In this document: positions 12,131-24,960 of the stretch, one piece after another
How the letters are laid out: the number at the start of each line of letters is the position of its first letter
How positions within the stretch are numbered: the stretch's first letter is position 1
Assembly: GCF_020085105.1 (NCBI RefSeq)
Contig: NC_058055.1
Span: 7,514,822 to 7,578,821 of the forward strand
Source: Siniperca chuatsi
Lineage: Eukaryota; Chordata; Actinopteri; Centrarchiformes; Sinipercidae
DNA length: 64,000 nucleotides
Direction of reading: 5' to 3'
Notes under the pieces: generated by a model
Database searches by the model: none
What the model was told of the DNA's origin: nothing
The model's input: only the letters and a program-made list of their open reading frames with translations
Program-made: the position numbers and the translations under genes

Positions 12131-13357
12131 ATAAAAGAAGTCCAGGGGCCTGTACCTGGTAGGCCCCTTCAGTAATCCATCCATGATACTAATAGGCCAA
12201 CTACCTATCACCTTCGGACTCTGGTAGCTTTCATCTGCTTTGCATAATACATGCAAGACATGAAATCAAGGTTTGTATCACATTCGCTGTGGCATATTCT
12301 GCTCTACCTTTCTCCCGACTGACTATGGCACACTGATGTGAACCGTGATGCCAAAGCACATCTGGATATACAATGCACCTACCAGTGCCACCGGGTTGTT
12401 CTGACTTTCATGTCTGACATTCTCCAGTGGACCTGAGGCAGCCACTGAACCCAGGAGACGTCTAGCTTAAAGGTTTAGCCTCAGGGCCAAAGGCTGTCAA
12501 CACAATCATGGGGTTAATGTCAGACACACATACACACACAGACATCACCTTTAGCAGCCGTCCACATGCAGCTCAGGGACAGACCTTCAGGTTTCATCAG
12601 ATAAACCATTGTTTCTTCATTGACTGTTTCCTCACACAACACACCATCGTCACGGCGAGCACAACTTTTACAGTTGATTGATGTCTTCAATCTAAACGCC
12701 ACTTTCTTTCTTGTATTATTGTTATTTATTTTCCCATTCATGCATGTGAGGTAGTTTGTCTCCTGTGCTAATCCAATCTGCGAGGGGGGATGGATGGATT
12801 GAGCGACAGATTAGGTTTGGTTAGATTGTACACTGACACAACCCCATGTGCGCTGTGGGTTGCCTCATAAGGGATAAGGAAGTCAAGGACAAGCAATTTG
12901 TCTGAGGTGTAAATTAATTTGCAACATTAAAAAAAAAGATGGCAATATGGAAATGGAAGTAATTAAGATGATAGATTGGATGCAGCATGTGAGATTCATG
13001 TGTCATTGCTACAGCGCTCCCAGAATGGAGATTCACAGTCATAAGCATGAGTTCAGATGGCTCAGCATGCACTGGGAGCTGAGAGACACACTTGAAGTGG
13101 TCTTTGTTTGGAGGCTGCGAAAATGGTGTCCAGCTAACAGCATGCTATGCTGTGCATCTTTTTGTATTTCTTATTACTCATTGCTTCTTTGTTTTACCTT
13201 TTTTTCCCCTTCTCTTATCCTCAATCGACAATTTGCATTTAGATGATCCCCTTGTTGAAAAATTCAGCAGCAATATCTTTGCCCCTTTTACTCAGGACAT
13301 TTATTCTAGGGGTAAATTAGAAAATATGATTATTTGTGAACTGGATGAACCAACCCT
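12131..13357. other. Noncoding DNA, no gene seen
   Basis: Unique AT-rich sequence. No exon with a family match on either strand. Confidence 0.55.
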
Positions 13358-13916
13358 TTCAAAGAAATAGTTATACATTTAGGGAAATACACTTACTGTA
13401 TTTGCTTTCCCGAGAGTTAGATGAGAAGATAGATACCACTCTCACACCTGTGTGAAGCTAGAGCCAGCAGTTGGTTAGCTTAGCTTAGCAGAAAGACTGG
13501 AAACAGGAGGAAACAGCAAGCCTGGCTCTGTCCAAAGGTAAAAAAAATGCCTACCAACACATCTAAAGCTCATTAATTAACACTTTATACCTTGTTTGTT
13601 TAATCCAGACAAAAAGTGTAAAGTGTAAACATGACAAGTTATGGTTTTCTGGTTTTCACAGAGGAAATCACTGCATCTGCCCATGATCACAATGTAAATC
13701 ACATAACCCCTTGTAAAACCACGTTGTTTTTACATTTTGTTTTTTGCATTATTTAGTGAGCTGTAGAGGTGTTGGTAGGTGGATTTGCTTCCAGACTTTT
13801 TGCTAAGCTAACCATTCAGCTTCTTATTTAAAGGACAGATATGACAGTGGAATCAATCTTCTCATCAAACTCTCGGCACGAAAGTGAATAAGCATATTTT
13901 CCAATTATTCCTTTAA
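13358..13916. mobile_element. MITE-like non-autonomous DNA transposon
   Basis: The left end (tttcaaagaaatagttat) and the reverse complement of the right end (tttaaaggaataattgg) form imperfect terminal inverted repeats. Inside are phrases I recognise from a common percomorph element: 'cccgagagttagatgagaag', 'ggttagcttagcttagca' and 'cctggctctgtccaaagg'. It has no coding capacity and was presumably mobilised by a transposase encoded elsewhere. Confidence 0.7.
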
Positions 13917-14627
13917 ATGAATCTGTAATCTCTTTAGGCCATCATCTCATTTCTTTATCTGTTGAGCGTATTCACAATAAGTTCTCATACTGTAACTGCT
14001 TGTTGTCTTATCTTCAATACTCTGTTCTATCTGTTTTCTTCTTATCTGTATCATTGTCTTTGCTGCTGCAGTGCCGCACAGGGAATCATTAAAGCTTTAT
14101 TTAATCATCTGATATAATCTCCAAGATGCAAAAGGCTTGTACAAGTCAAAATCATCTATGAGACTAAACAAAACATTTACATGCTCAAATGCACTCTGGA
14201 CCGGGGGCTTTAACCACCTATGCAGTCCTCTGTATGAGCTTAGAGCAGTCTGAATGACTCAGTGATAAACAAACCTATTACTGAGTTCTGATTGACCAGT
14301 CCACAGGCAGACCTGCTCACTCTAAAGATAGCAGAAGCTATTTTATTGCCCTGCTAATCTCTCCCAACTCCCTGCATTTTATTTCCTCATCTGCTTTCTC
14401 TTTCTCTCCTTTTCTTTGCTCCCTCACTCTTTTATCTCTATTTGTACAGCTCTCAAGGTCAACAGGTTTTTGCCTCCACTGACAGTAGTGGACCATTTCC
14501 ACTGAAAACAGTTTGATGTTCTCTTTAACGAGTCGCTTTCACATGGACTCCGACAAGTTATTCCCCTGTGGTTTCAAACCATGACATTCTGAGCACGCAC
14601 TCTTGGTTTGTCTTCGTAGTAACTAAA
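13917..14627. other. Noncoding DNA, no gene seen
   Basis: Unique sequence with a pyrimidine-rich run near 14,380-14,440. Nothing else identified. Confidence 0.55.
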
Positions 14628-15085
14628 AAGCAGGGCTGGAAAGAGTACTAGAATACTGTACTCAAGTACAAGTTAACTACTTAAATAAAAGTAAAAAGTA
14701 GGTCAGTTAAAATGTACTCTGAGTAAACGTTACTGCGCTACATGTGATGATGATGTTATATGATAGACCCATTAAATTAAAGAAAACATTTAGGCTACAA
14801 AAAAGTGCATTAACATGTCAACGTTCAGCCCACGCAACGTTGACGTCCTCCCCTGTACAACGAGTTACAACCATCACAGTGAGTTTGTTGTTGTGCTCAC
14901 CTGCCTGAAGGACATTCTTTGAGCCTTTAGCACTGCAAAGTCCTCCACAATCTGCTCTAGGTTCAACTTATTTGCTTGATGATTCTCAAAGCACACTATA
15001 ACCAGTCCACTCTGCCTCTCTGTCCCGCTGCACTCCTCACAGTTTTCAGACATTTTGAGCTGAATGAGCGCCCTGCAGTTACAGT
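14628..15085. repeat. Dispersed repeat, truncated hAT-like type
   Basis: Starts 'gcagggctggaaagagtact' followed by 'actgtactcaagtacaag' and 'aaataaaagtaaaaagta'. I recognise this as the end of a very common fish repeat related to hAT elements. The opposite end is not visible, so the copy is probably truncated and the right boundary is a guess. Confidence 0.5.
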
Positions 15086-16140
15086 GTGACAGGGATAATT
15101 GTCAAAAACAGCAGAAAGACCTCACACACCTCACTGAAGGTAAAAGTTCCTGAGTGAATGCAGTTGGAAATGTCCTTTCCAATTGGACCAGCACCCTTTC
15201 ATGTCCTCCTCTTATCTGTTTTCTTGATTCTTCTTTTGCACAAAGATCTTTGAAGAAAATAAAGTATTTAGGAACATATTAGCAATTACAGGTCTATCTA
15301 CCAAAGTACTTCATTGAATCTCTGAAAACTTCTCTTCCTCTCTCCCCATTGCCCCCTTTTCCTGTCTTCCTTAATCTTTTTTCAGAAACATTTATTAAGG
15401 AGTCGTGTTTTAGTTGCCGCTGTGTATCACCTTAAGCCAAACGTTTCGAGAAATGTAGGTAGTTGGAGGAGCGTCATTAGCATAATTTCCCAGAGGCATA
15501 CTGAGCTTAATTATCAACATGGCAGTGTGCAGACTAGAGCACAGCTCATCACATTAGGATGGAGTCCCTGCTGTTTATGCCCACGCTCCGCCAGGTCCCA
15601 GCTGACTACCTGGAGATTCATCGCTGGCACAGTTAAACTCCCAATAACTCCGAAACTTTCATCTTCCTCGCTACGATTTCCTCACCTTGAACACACCGAG
15701 GGGTCTCAATAGTGGAGCCAACTCAATGCACATATAGATATGTAACACTTGAGACTCTGGTGGACCATCTGTTGTAGTCTGTATACAGTGCTGTATGTTA
15801 TTTCAACTTCTTTTCTTTTAAGGATGATTGTTTTTTTCATATAGAGCAATCCGTTGTGTGTGGTCTCCTCAGGGATACTCACACATTCCTCTGCTATTTG
15901 TTTATTTTTATCCGTGGTATCTGCTTAATGCACTGTCACATCCGTGTTTTGAACGTCCCTCTGCTTCCTTCTTCATGCTGCCAGACTGGAGGTTGAGGAA
16001 AAGGTGTGTGAGAAACAGAAATTATCCATCCCCATCTCCATTTGCCTGTAAATAGTGGGGTAATGGAAATACTCCTTGTGTGCGTCCAGTGAAAAGGCAG
16101 ACCACTGTTATGCACCGCCCTTTGTTATGCTTTCATTATT

Positions 16141-16142
<2 letters not shown>
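15086..16142. other. Noncoding DNA, no gene seen
   Basis: Includes a GC-richer patch (15,410-15,720) with an open frame on the plus strand that matches no family. It could be a conserved noncoding element, but there is no direct support. Confidence 0.5.

Positions 16143-16193
<51 letters not shown>
16143..16193. repeat. (AC)n microsatellite
   Basis: About 25 uninterrupted AC units. Confidence 0.95.
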
Positions 16194-16195
<2 letters not shown>

Positions 16196-19068
16196 CAAAT
16201 TTCCAGCAAATACACACAGTGAGTAAATTATGCAGTTTAGACCCTAATCTTTTGGATTTATTTGTTAAACTGCCCTTGAGCCAGGCACTCAGTCCCAGTT
16301 GTTGTAGAAGCAAGTCTTTACCAGGACATGTATATATGTGTATACACCCATAATTGTATGTGCCCATGTATATACACTATAACAGTGAGTGTATGTGGGT
16401 CACACTCTGTTTACTGCCCCAGGCTGTTGCTGTAAATCAGCACCTCATTTACATCAGCTCGCCTGATCACATCTGGGTTATTATTACCTACATGGGACTA
16501 GACAGAGATCAAGCTCACCTGTTCTATTCATGGAAAATGCTTGCTTATAGAAAAAGAAAAGGGGAGACAAGATGACAAAGAATATGGCGGAGGAAGACAC
16601 CGTAGAAGAACAGCAGTTCTGATGTATAGCTTTGGGCCTGCATCTGTAATTAAGCAACATTTCTTTTAGCTTTTTCCAGCATGTTTCCTGTCACTGTGTT
16701 TCATCAATGACAAACATGGCCGGCAACACAAACAAATGAGCGTTGTGTTGGCATATCGAGATTTATTAGACGCATTTTATTGTTGTTGTTTTGCATTCGC
16801 CTACAACTTTACCTGGAAGAGTTGTAGGCGCTATTCTTGGCACAGAAGAAATTCTTTTTTTCCCCTCACTGGCTTGTGTGTTGATGTCTTTGCTATGCAA
16901 GATAATGTGACATCAAACAGGTTTGTGGTAATGTAAGGCCACAGTCTAATGTGTGTGCTCTTTCGTGTGTCTTTGAAGTGAATAGTAGCAGCAGATAATG
17001 TCCCTGTGTGGACAGCAGCCAGATAAGAAGTTTTTTTTCAGGAGAGACAGTAAGCAGTGGGTGCCGTACACAGACGATATAAGTAACACCTAAAGGTCCA
17101 CTGTGGTTCTGTGCTTCTCCTTTTAATGTTTTTGTATTTACACGTCTGACTGCTCTCGTCCTGGTGGAGCTGGTGGTCTCCTCCTGACTGTCTGTCTGGC
17201 TCGTAGGTCAGAGAAGATAAGCAGGGCATTAGTCTATTCTAATATATTCTAGTTCCCTCTTGCTGGCTGTAAGGCTTTAATATATATTGTATAACCTGTC
17301 CTGCCTTATTTTTCAGTGTCAGTGTCTTTCTCTCGCTGACTTCTCATTATGAAACGCTTTAAAAGTGCCTGTCCTCTAAAGAAGACCACATAAAGACAGC
17401 ATGTTAGTGAATTAAGCTACTGTTCAACTGTAAATCTTCCCCTCATCCTTTCAAAGCTTTAACAACACCATATTGTTTAGACAGTGAATCACTCTGCTTC
17501 AGCACAAGGCTACTGCTAAGTCTTGACAGGCGTCTTTCTGTCTGAGCCGGGGTGACAATAATCAGTGCACTTAATATATTTTATGTAACTGTTTGCCAGA
17601 GGGAACAGACAAACAGATGACACCACGGCAACAGGATTTAGAGCGCTGCCACCCATTTTCTATTGAGTTTAATTCAACCCTTCCCATCGCTAACAGAGTT
17701 ATGACAGTCAGCACAGGGTGGCAATAGAGTTTGATCCAAAGCAGAGGTCTTGGCATCGTAATGAAAGAGGCCTTGAAGCTCACAGAATTGACTGTTTTTA
17801 TTATACATTGGATTCAAGGTGTTTGAATGTCTGGGACTACAGTATATTGGATTTCTGACATTTCTGACAAGAGTAGATTCCAAACTTACCAGATTTCTAC
17901 AACTGAACTCAGGCATTCACACTGAAATATGAAACAAGTAATCTTATGATTTGTGTGTTTCCAGGTTTGTGTAATAAACTAAGGGAGTGATTTCTGTGTC
18001 AGAGGCCTGTGATGAAATTGATTCAGTGTCACGCTTGGACGCCAGGTTATCACACACCGTCCCGCCCCACAAACCCATTCAATCTCTTTCTCTCATTCGA
18101 ACTGCTGTGAACCTGTTCCACCGTCTCTGAGAGCAGCTTTCCATTTCTCGCTGCATCACTGAGAAAGAGATTCAAGGTTTTTAATTTAGTTCATTTAGTT
18201 GTTAAAAGCGGCACAGTCTTTGTATGGTAGTACAATGCTTTCTCCTCTGTTTGATTTAATTTTACTTCTCTCCTTTGCTGTGGATGCACACACAAAAAAC
18301 CTTTACACAAAAAGAGAGAGCACATAAAGGTATTTGCTGTTCATTAGAGTACACAAAAGCCTCCTCAGCATTGCAGCTACCTGTCAGAAGAGGCAGAAGC
18401 TAATGAACAATGAAATCTATTGCTCTTAGCTCTTCTGGCTGTTTTGCATTTCCAAATCGATATTTCACTCCTTCAGTCTGAAGTCTGTGCGCAGTTCAAA
18501 GCTGCTGAAGTGTGCATTCAAACAAGTTGTCAGTAAAGAGAAATACAGCAAGTAATCCAAAGACATTTTTCAAGATTAACAGACTGTAAGTATGTTAAAT
18601 GACATGATATATAATATTGGGAAGAAAAAAGCAATTTAAGAAGCAAATGTCATAATAAGTCTCTTTCCTATGAATAAACACACACTGTGACCCCTTCTTT
18701 GGCACTGTGTTGTAAAGTTTGCTATGAAACTGGGACACATTAGTGCCCAGCTAACTCGAAGTCTCTCTATTATTCACTGCCTCGTCATCTCTGAGCTATT
18801 ATGATAGTCTCATGTACTCATCTGATTGGGACTGACACTCTCTACACACCCCTCCACTTCTTTTCCTCTCTGTGGAAAAAGGTCTGGCCAAGTTAGACTT
18901 TTCTCCCTGTCTTGAGTTCTTACAAATGCAGACCACTGATTGGAAGTTGGAAGGTTAGTAAACTGTCTGCTACTTGGGTCTATTAGGAGGTAAATGATGA
19001 TGATGATGAGCACTCATAGCTTTTTACTGCCTGGTGGCTACTGTGGACAGCTCTTTAAAACCCCTGTA
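16194..19068. other. Noncoding DNA, no gene seen
   Basis: Unique AT-rich sequence. No exon, RNA gene or defined repeat was found. Confidence 0.55.
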
Positions 19069-19542
19069 AGGGACTGTACGAAAATTATTGGGGTGGGGAG
19101 GGGGTTGAATCTTATATTTCATTTTGTAAAAAGCAAGACTCTCCCCAGAGAGTTTCTTTCTTTTCCCCTCCCCTTGACCTAGAAAAAAAAATGCAATACC
19201 CTCCCACCCAATATCTCAAAATAATATATTACCAGAATTACAGAATATTCTAGCCACTCTATTTTTGCATAAAGAGCTTCTATAAAAACAGTTATTACAG
19301 CCACAGAATGAGTGATCAGAGCATTAGATCAGATGATGCTATAGTCTGACATGTAAGAGATCAGATATCTGTTTTTACAATAAATCTCACAAGGAAGAAG
19401 GAATCTGGCATGAGAAAAAGTTAAAAGAGTCTCCCCTGCTCTCCCAAAAAATGTAGACTACCTTCCCTCCAGCAAAAATAAGGCGTAATCTTCCCCATTC
19501 ACTGAACCCCTCTCCCCTACTAATAATTTTCATACAGTCCCT
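19069..19542. mobile_element. MITE-like element with long inverted ends
   Basis: The left end reads agggactgtacgaaaattat followed by a G-rich run. The right end is its near-exact inverse (aataattttcatacagtccc, with a C-rich run before it). The inverted ends are about 35 bp and mismatched at only a few sites. The interior has no coding sequence. I do not see a convincing target-site duplication. Confidence 0.75.
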
Positions 19543-21837
19543 AGGTGCATTTAAATGAGAAATTTGAGTCTATCCAAGCTGACCCGTAATGTAATTTTAA
19601 CAGGTCTTGGATTTTTTTCAGTTGTTTTTTGTTATTCATAACAATAATATTAAGGTATTGTTGTGGATATGATGCTTTTATGTGATCCCAGCAGCTCACT
19701 CAAATCATCACATGCTAGCACATGATGTCAACAGTACAGAGGCACTGAAATTTGCCATGTTAAGTGGGAGTCCACATGCACATTGCTCTCCTGGCTGTAC
19801 AAGTAATGAACACTTTTAGGCTTCAGTCTCCCTGCATGGCATCTTGGTGTCATGTCAGGCTCTTTCATCACACTGCCCATTCCTCCTTGGATTAGACTAC
19901 CAGGCCATGTAAGACCTTGTTGAAATTAAGCTTGTCCACCCTGCAGTGGAAATTAGACTGCTGTTTCTAGTTTTTCCTATCTTAATTGAAGGTTTGTCAC
20001 AAAACATAGACCTCATTGTTCTGCATTATGCATCCTGTACAGTATTAGGCATTAGGTCATTAAAAGAGTAGTTCAGTTTAGCATTGCTCTCCTATTGTAC
20101 ACTGTGAGACTCACAAAGGACAGTAAAAAAAGGATCAACATCAGCAGAGATGAGAAGCGGGCTACAGAGGTCTGGTAAACTCACTTCTTTCTACTCCAGT
20201 CTTCTATCATTTATCAGTTACCATTTATTAGTCAGACTTCACACAACTCCCTGGAGCCACAAAAGGCTTTATGCAACTTTTTTTCAACATATGCAGTAGT
20301 ACTCCCTAAGACCTTTCCCTTCAAGCGTGCAAATGCACTTTGGTTTGGTTTCATCCCTCTCAGATTTGAAGGATAAAATTGATCAATTTCGTGTTAGCCC
20401 CTGATATGAGGTTGATTTTTAGTTTTTCGACAGACCACCTCTCATTAAAGGCTTGCAGAGATCCAGTCGGCCCTCCCTGCAGCATATCTGATCCAGACAC
20501 TCCCTGCATACCCTCCTGGTCTGATTGATAAAATCCAGCCTTCACCCTGCTTACCTGAAACTTGTTAGCGACTGCTGCTTGTATTTAATTCCTGTATTGA
20601 TTATTTGGGGGTTATGCTGTGTTAATCATTTATCCATTCTAATTTGTGTCCAAGTTTGCTTTAAATGCCATCATGTCAGAGTAGGAGGGAAGTGGCCTTG
20701 GGTTGTATGCGGCACGCCCGTGTCTTTGTTTCTTCCACAAAAGCCAATGATAGTTTGATAAAGAAGGTCATTAAAGTGTCATTAGGCAGTGAGCTTCGAG
20801 GCGCTGGGACCTGCAGATAAAACATGGGGCAACTTTAAGAGCTGGGAGGACTTGGTTCAGGGATGGGATACGCAAGGCTGAGAGGCAGACCCTCAATAAA
20901 CTCTATAGAGAGACACTACGGCAAGCTAGACTAACCACTCTCAAGCGATACCTATCTTTCACCCATTCAGACCTCTTTCTTCGTGTTTCTTCCCCATCGT
21001 TCGGATTTTCTCTTCCAGTCAATCAGTCAAACAGTCAATCCCAAAGCCCCCAGTGTGCAACCAAAACATCGGTGAAAGTTTCCCACCTCCTCCATCCCTG
21101 TTCTACTAACACAGTCCTTCAGTGCCCACACAAACCATCGATTTGATAAAGCTATTGCATTTTAGCTCTCATATGAACACTGTTTCCCACTGACCATGAA
21201 GCCGCTGCCCTTGAAAGTAGGAAAACAGACATCTCCTGAAATCAATACAGCGTAATAAAAGATATGTTTGTTGTGTTTTCTAGAGAGCTACTCACTATCA
21301 CAAGTTCAGCTTTTCCAGTAAGCCTGGCACTCAGAATGACTAAGAGCAGCAATGATAGCCTGTAGCACAGTTGATGACTGCTTGGCAGCATGGACTGGAA
21401 GACTTGACTCAATTTGTAAAAGTGAGCCGCTCTCGGGCTAAGGACAGTGTCTGAGAAAGCTGATTGCTGGGGTGGGGGGTCTTCTTTGCGAAGCCCGGGA
21501 GTTATAAAAATGAGGAGTGCAAATGGATTTAAGGAGACATGAATCATTTTGCATTAGAAGTTTCTGTCAATTGCAGGTAATCATGGTTTTGGTTGTTCAA
21601 TATGTTAAAAGCTCTGTTCTGCCACAGTTTAACTATCTAGGTCATGGTTTATTTTTATATATGTAACAAAAAGCAACAAATCACACTGCAAATTGAGGTA
21701 CTTCAGCACTGATAAAGTATCTAAATTACACACTTAACTCTCAGTCAGACTGTTCTGTTTTCTGCCAAACCTCTACTGCCCCCAAGTGTCTCTCAGTTGG
21801 CATACCAGTACAGTATACAGATCCAGCCATTAGGATG
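19543..21837. other. Noncoding DNA, no gene seen
   Basis: Probably the last intron of the LHFPL-family gene. No second LHFPL exon could be recognised here. Confidence 0.5.
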
Positions 21838-22208
21838 TTAAAGGGTTGGTTCACTCAAATTACAGAAAACAAATAAACAAACAATGTTCTCTTCTATTTA
21901 GTGATGTCTAGCCATGCAGATAGTTTTAGTTGTTTTCTGCCATGGTTTTGAGATATCTGTCTCAGTTTTTATGGGGACTATTTCTTCGGTAAAAAAATAC
22001 TTCCAGTTAACTGTTCGAAGTGAGGTCTGTGTATTATCCAGAGTAACAGGACACTATTTCTTTTCAGTGCTGTGAGACCCACATATGAAATTCTGTTCAC
22101 TTCCATTCTACTAAGGTGTAGGCAAAAATCTCAAACCCTTAACAAATTGAACCATGGCAGCATACCACTAGACAAAAGTGGTTTTATTGGGGTGAACCAA
22201 CCCTTTAA
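21838..22208. mobile_element. MITE with TTAAAGGG inverted ends
   Basis: The left end ttaaagggttggttcac (21,838-21,854) matches the inverse of the right end ggtgaaccaaccctttaa (22,191-22,208) almost perfectly. The element is about 370 bp, noncoding, and ends 183 bp before the LHFPL exon. TTAA at both ends would fit a piggyBac-type target site, but that assignment is inferred. Confidence 0.8.
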
Positions 22209-22391
22209 AAGAGTTTGATATATCTTACTATAAATAAAACAGCAAGATTCTATCTATGAAAGAATAAACATGTAATTTTAGCTGTATAAACATCTTTTTC
22301 ATCTTGTGTTTTTGTGTTAATTCTTTCCTCCAACACCCTATATGAATATACTGTTCGCTGTCTGACCCACTCTTCTCTGACTTCTCTGCAG

Positions 22392-22618
22392 TGTTCATCA
22401 TGGCTGCTGGACTGCTGGTCTACCCCTTCGGCCTAAACTCCTCACTGGTCAGGTCCTTCTGTGGGAACTCTGACATCTACTACGCTGGCGAGTGCCAGAT
22501 CGGCTGGGGCTACATGCTGGCTATTGTCGGAGTCATGCTCACCGTCTTCTTACCCTTTTTTGCCAAATATGCGCCGAAGGAGCAGCTGTCCCCCACTCCT
22601 TTGCCCACACTGTTATAG
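22392..22618 (+). CDS. LHFPL-family tetraspan protein, last coding exon
   Basis: A terminal exon preceded by an acceptor (cttctctgcag). It encodes about 75 residues and ends at TAG. It matches the C-terminal part of LHFPL tetraspan proteins: the pattern YP-x-G-x2-S-x2-VR-x2-CG, then a G-x-C-x-IGW-x-Y stretch, followed by a hydrophobic fourth membrane segment (roughly YMLAIVGVMLTVFLPFF) and a short cytosolic tail. The incoming exon must supply one base of the first codon. LHFPL proteins are four-pass membrane proteins that act as partners of channels and receptors (LHFPL5 in hair-cell mechanotransduction, LHFPL4 at GABA-A synapses). The tail does not match the LHFPL2, 3, 5 or 6 sequences as I remember them. 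LHFPL7/TMEM211 or a divergent fish paralog is possible, so no symbol is given. Earlier exons lie upstream, probably outside the window. Confidence 0.8.
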
Positions 22619-24960
22619 TGCATTGATACGATGTCTTGTTTTTTCCCTCCTGACCACTCTCTCTAACCTGGGCTTGATGTCATGGAGACACACCTGCATC
22701 CCATTTTTAAAGGCGATGCTGTTTGGGAAGCCCCACTCAGTGATAACTGAAGCTGACACTCAACAACAAACACTGTCTTCCTGCATCTGTTATGTAATTA
22801 ATTCAAATTCAGTTAATTTAAATGGAATGTTTTATGTTACAAAAATACTCTGTAGTTATGATTCATTTGAGGGTAAAAATTCTGAGTTTTCTGAAGTTTG
22901 ACTTATCTGTTTTCTTTATGTCAGTTCTGGAGATGATGCAGTCAGAAAATGCAAAGACCTAATTTCACATGATTTAAGAAAATGACCACAAACATAACAA
23001 GTACTTTCTAAAAATGTAAGTGTTTTTTCCCCTTCCTTTCTTACATGGGTAACAGTCAACATGTATAACATTCCAAAACAGACTGGAAGTTGGCTGCATA
23101 AAGAGAATGGAAGCATGAGATTGTGTGGCAATATGACTCGTCCAATCAAATAATGTTTCAGTTAGAGGTTTTGAAGAACATTCAACTCAATGAGAGCCCC
23201 TTTGAACGGTCGAAGATTGAGAATATGCGTCTCAACTCTTAAGGAGTTGCATCTATTGTTTTGTGCTGAAGCATTTGAACTGTACATATGGTCTGGATTT
23301 AACAGAGCTGATGTTTGAGGTTTTAAAATACCACATTGAAAGGAGAACGCTTTGAACGATTTTTGCTCTCCAGACTTTTTCTGCCTTCCAGTCTTGTGAC
23401 CAGGCAGTGAACTAGAGGGAGTCAAGAAGACATTTTAGCTTTCAAAGACAGTGCATTTAGTAACTGTCACAAAGAAAAGGACAGCATCAGACCTGCCGAG
23501 AGGACAAATGGAAATCTCTCCTCATAACAAGGAAATAAATCATACTAAGTTGTGGTTTCAGTGCAGTTGTATGTTGGGATATTGCATCCTTTTGTTAACG
23601 TTTTCCCCAGAATTGTTTGTGTAATGTAACTTGCTTGTTAAACATAAGCAATTTTTTTTTTCTGTCTAAAACACACAATACAAAACACTCTAATTCAGGA
23701 AAAAAAGATTGCAAAAGGCAGGGAGATGTAGGAATTTTGTCAAAAATGCATGATAAGATGGGCTTTGTTAATGGTAGAACAATTGATCTAGATTTTAAAT
23801 GTGATTTGACCAACTTGTGCCTTTTAACATAACCAAGACAAGTGTTTAATACAATTATCAGGTTATCATCTTTTCTGCTGAAAAACTGTGGATCCTGTTG
23901 TGATGTGTTTTTTTTCTCTATTATATTTTTTCCTCTCAGAGGTAAAGGGTTTCTCCTGTACTTGATACAGTATGATCTCATTAACTTGAGAAAATGTTCT
24001 GGAGGATAAAAAAAGATGATGTCTTCTAATCCTTGGAGGTAATGGCAGAGAGAAGGAAAAAAAGAAAAAGCAGTATACTTGTGTTCAATTTTGCCCTGAG
24101 ACATTTTTGCCAATTATCTAGAAATGGTAACTTGAATTGCTATATTAAAAGGTTGTGACATGCAGCTAACAGATTAATTCCTGGCATCCTTGCCTTATGT
24201 AATATAGAAATTGAGTGGTAGAGGAGGGAGCTGTACAAATTGAACTTCGTCTTTGGTTATCTGTGCTGAGCTGACACATTATTCACATTATGTGTAAAAT
24301 GTGGCTTAGAATAATTAGCTCCTCAAATAAGCTAATGCTACTGCTGATGTGTTTTTGTCAACCCACTCCTTTTAAGTGCTGGCACCATTCCTGTCATGTT
24401 CCAAGGACAAAATGTCTACTTCTCCACTTACTGTCCCTGTACACTGCCAATTTCATCAAGCTAGACTCCCTTTCCTAGTGGGTGTTTATGTGCGTATTAG
24501 TGTTAAATAATGGGTTGCATTTTGCTAATGGGTTAATCTTTAGATATTTCCCAAATTTGGGTTCCCATAATGACATGTCGTGACATTAAGAAAATTACTG
24601 TGATTATGTTGCCATATTTGGAAGGTCAGGAGTTGGTATTGTATTGGACCTCATACTGTGCTTGACTGTGGGAATGACTAGCGTGACTGCACTGGACTTG
24701 TTCCCAAATTTGTTGACCCATTGTGTGTAAAGTCTCAGCACTGGTGAAACTGTTTTGGTAGAGTAGAATTATTGTTTTTTCCATTGTGATGTTTGACTGT
24801 AAATAAACTAACTGTACTTGATATCACGTTATTCTTAACTGCCCCGTTTTTCAAAGATATATTTTGAGATATTACCTCATCGTGTTTGCTTTACCTGAAT
24901 TAACCTCTAAACAATGTTTGCTGTTCTGTGAATTTTCTTTGTAATAAAAATATTTCAGAA
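22619..24960 (+). other. 3' UTR of the LHFPL-family gene (inferred)
   Basis: No coding sequence is recognised between the stop and two canonical poly(A) signals. A minus-strand open frame at 23,595-24,113 matches nothing and lies inside this AT-rich UTR. The length of about 2.2-2.3 kb is typical for neural genes. Confidence 0.55.
24802..24807 (+). other. Poly(A) signal AATAAA
   Basis: Canonical hexamer, overlapping a Pumilio-type motif TGTAAATA (24,798-24,805). A second AATAAA lies at 24,943-24,948, so two 3' ends are possible. Confidence 0.55.

Noticed and set aside
11841..12134. 97-codon plus-strand frame with internal repeats and Leu-Ser runs
   Set aside because: Produced by the 21-bp tandem repeat and the (CT)n tract; no gene context.
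22392..22618. Claudin or true tetraspanin
   Set aside because: Lacks the claudin W-GLW-C-C pattern and the tetraspanin CCG motif; the G-x-C-x-IGW signature is LHFPL-type.
23595..24113. 172-codon minus-strand frame
   Set aside because: Lies in the AT-rich 3' UTR of the LHFPL-family gene; composition is random-like and no motif is recognised.
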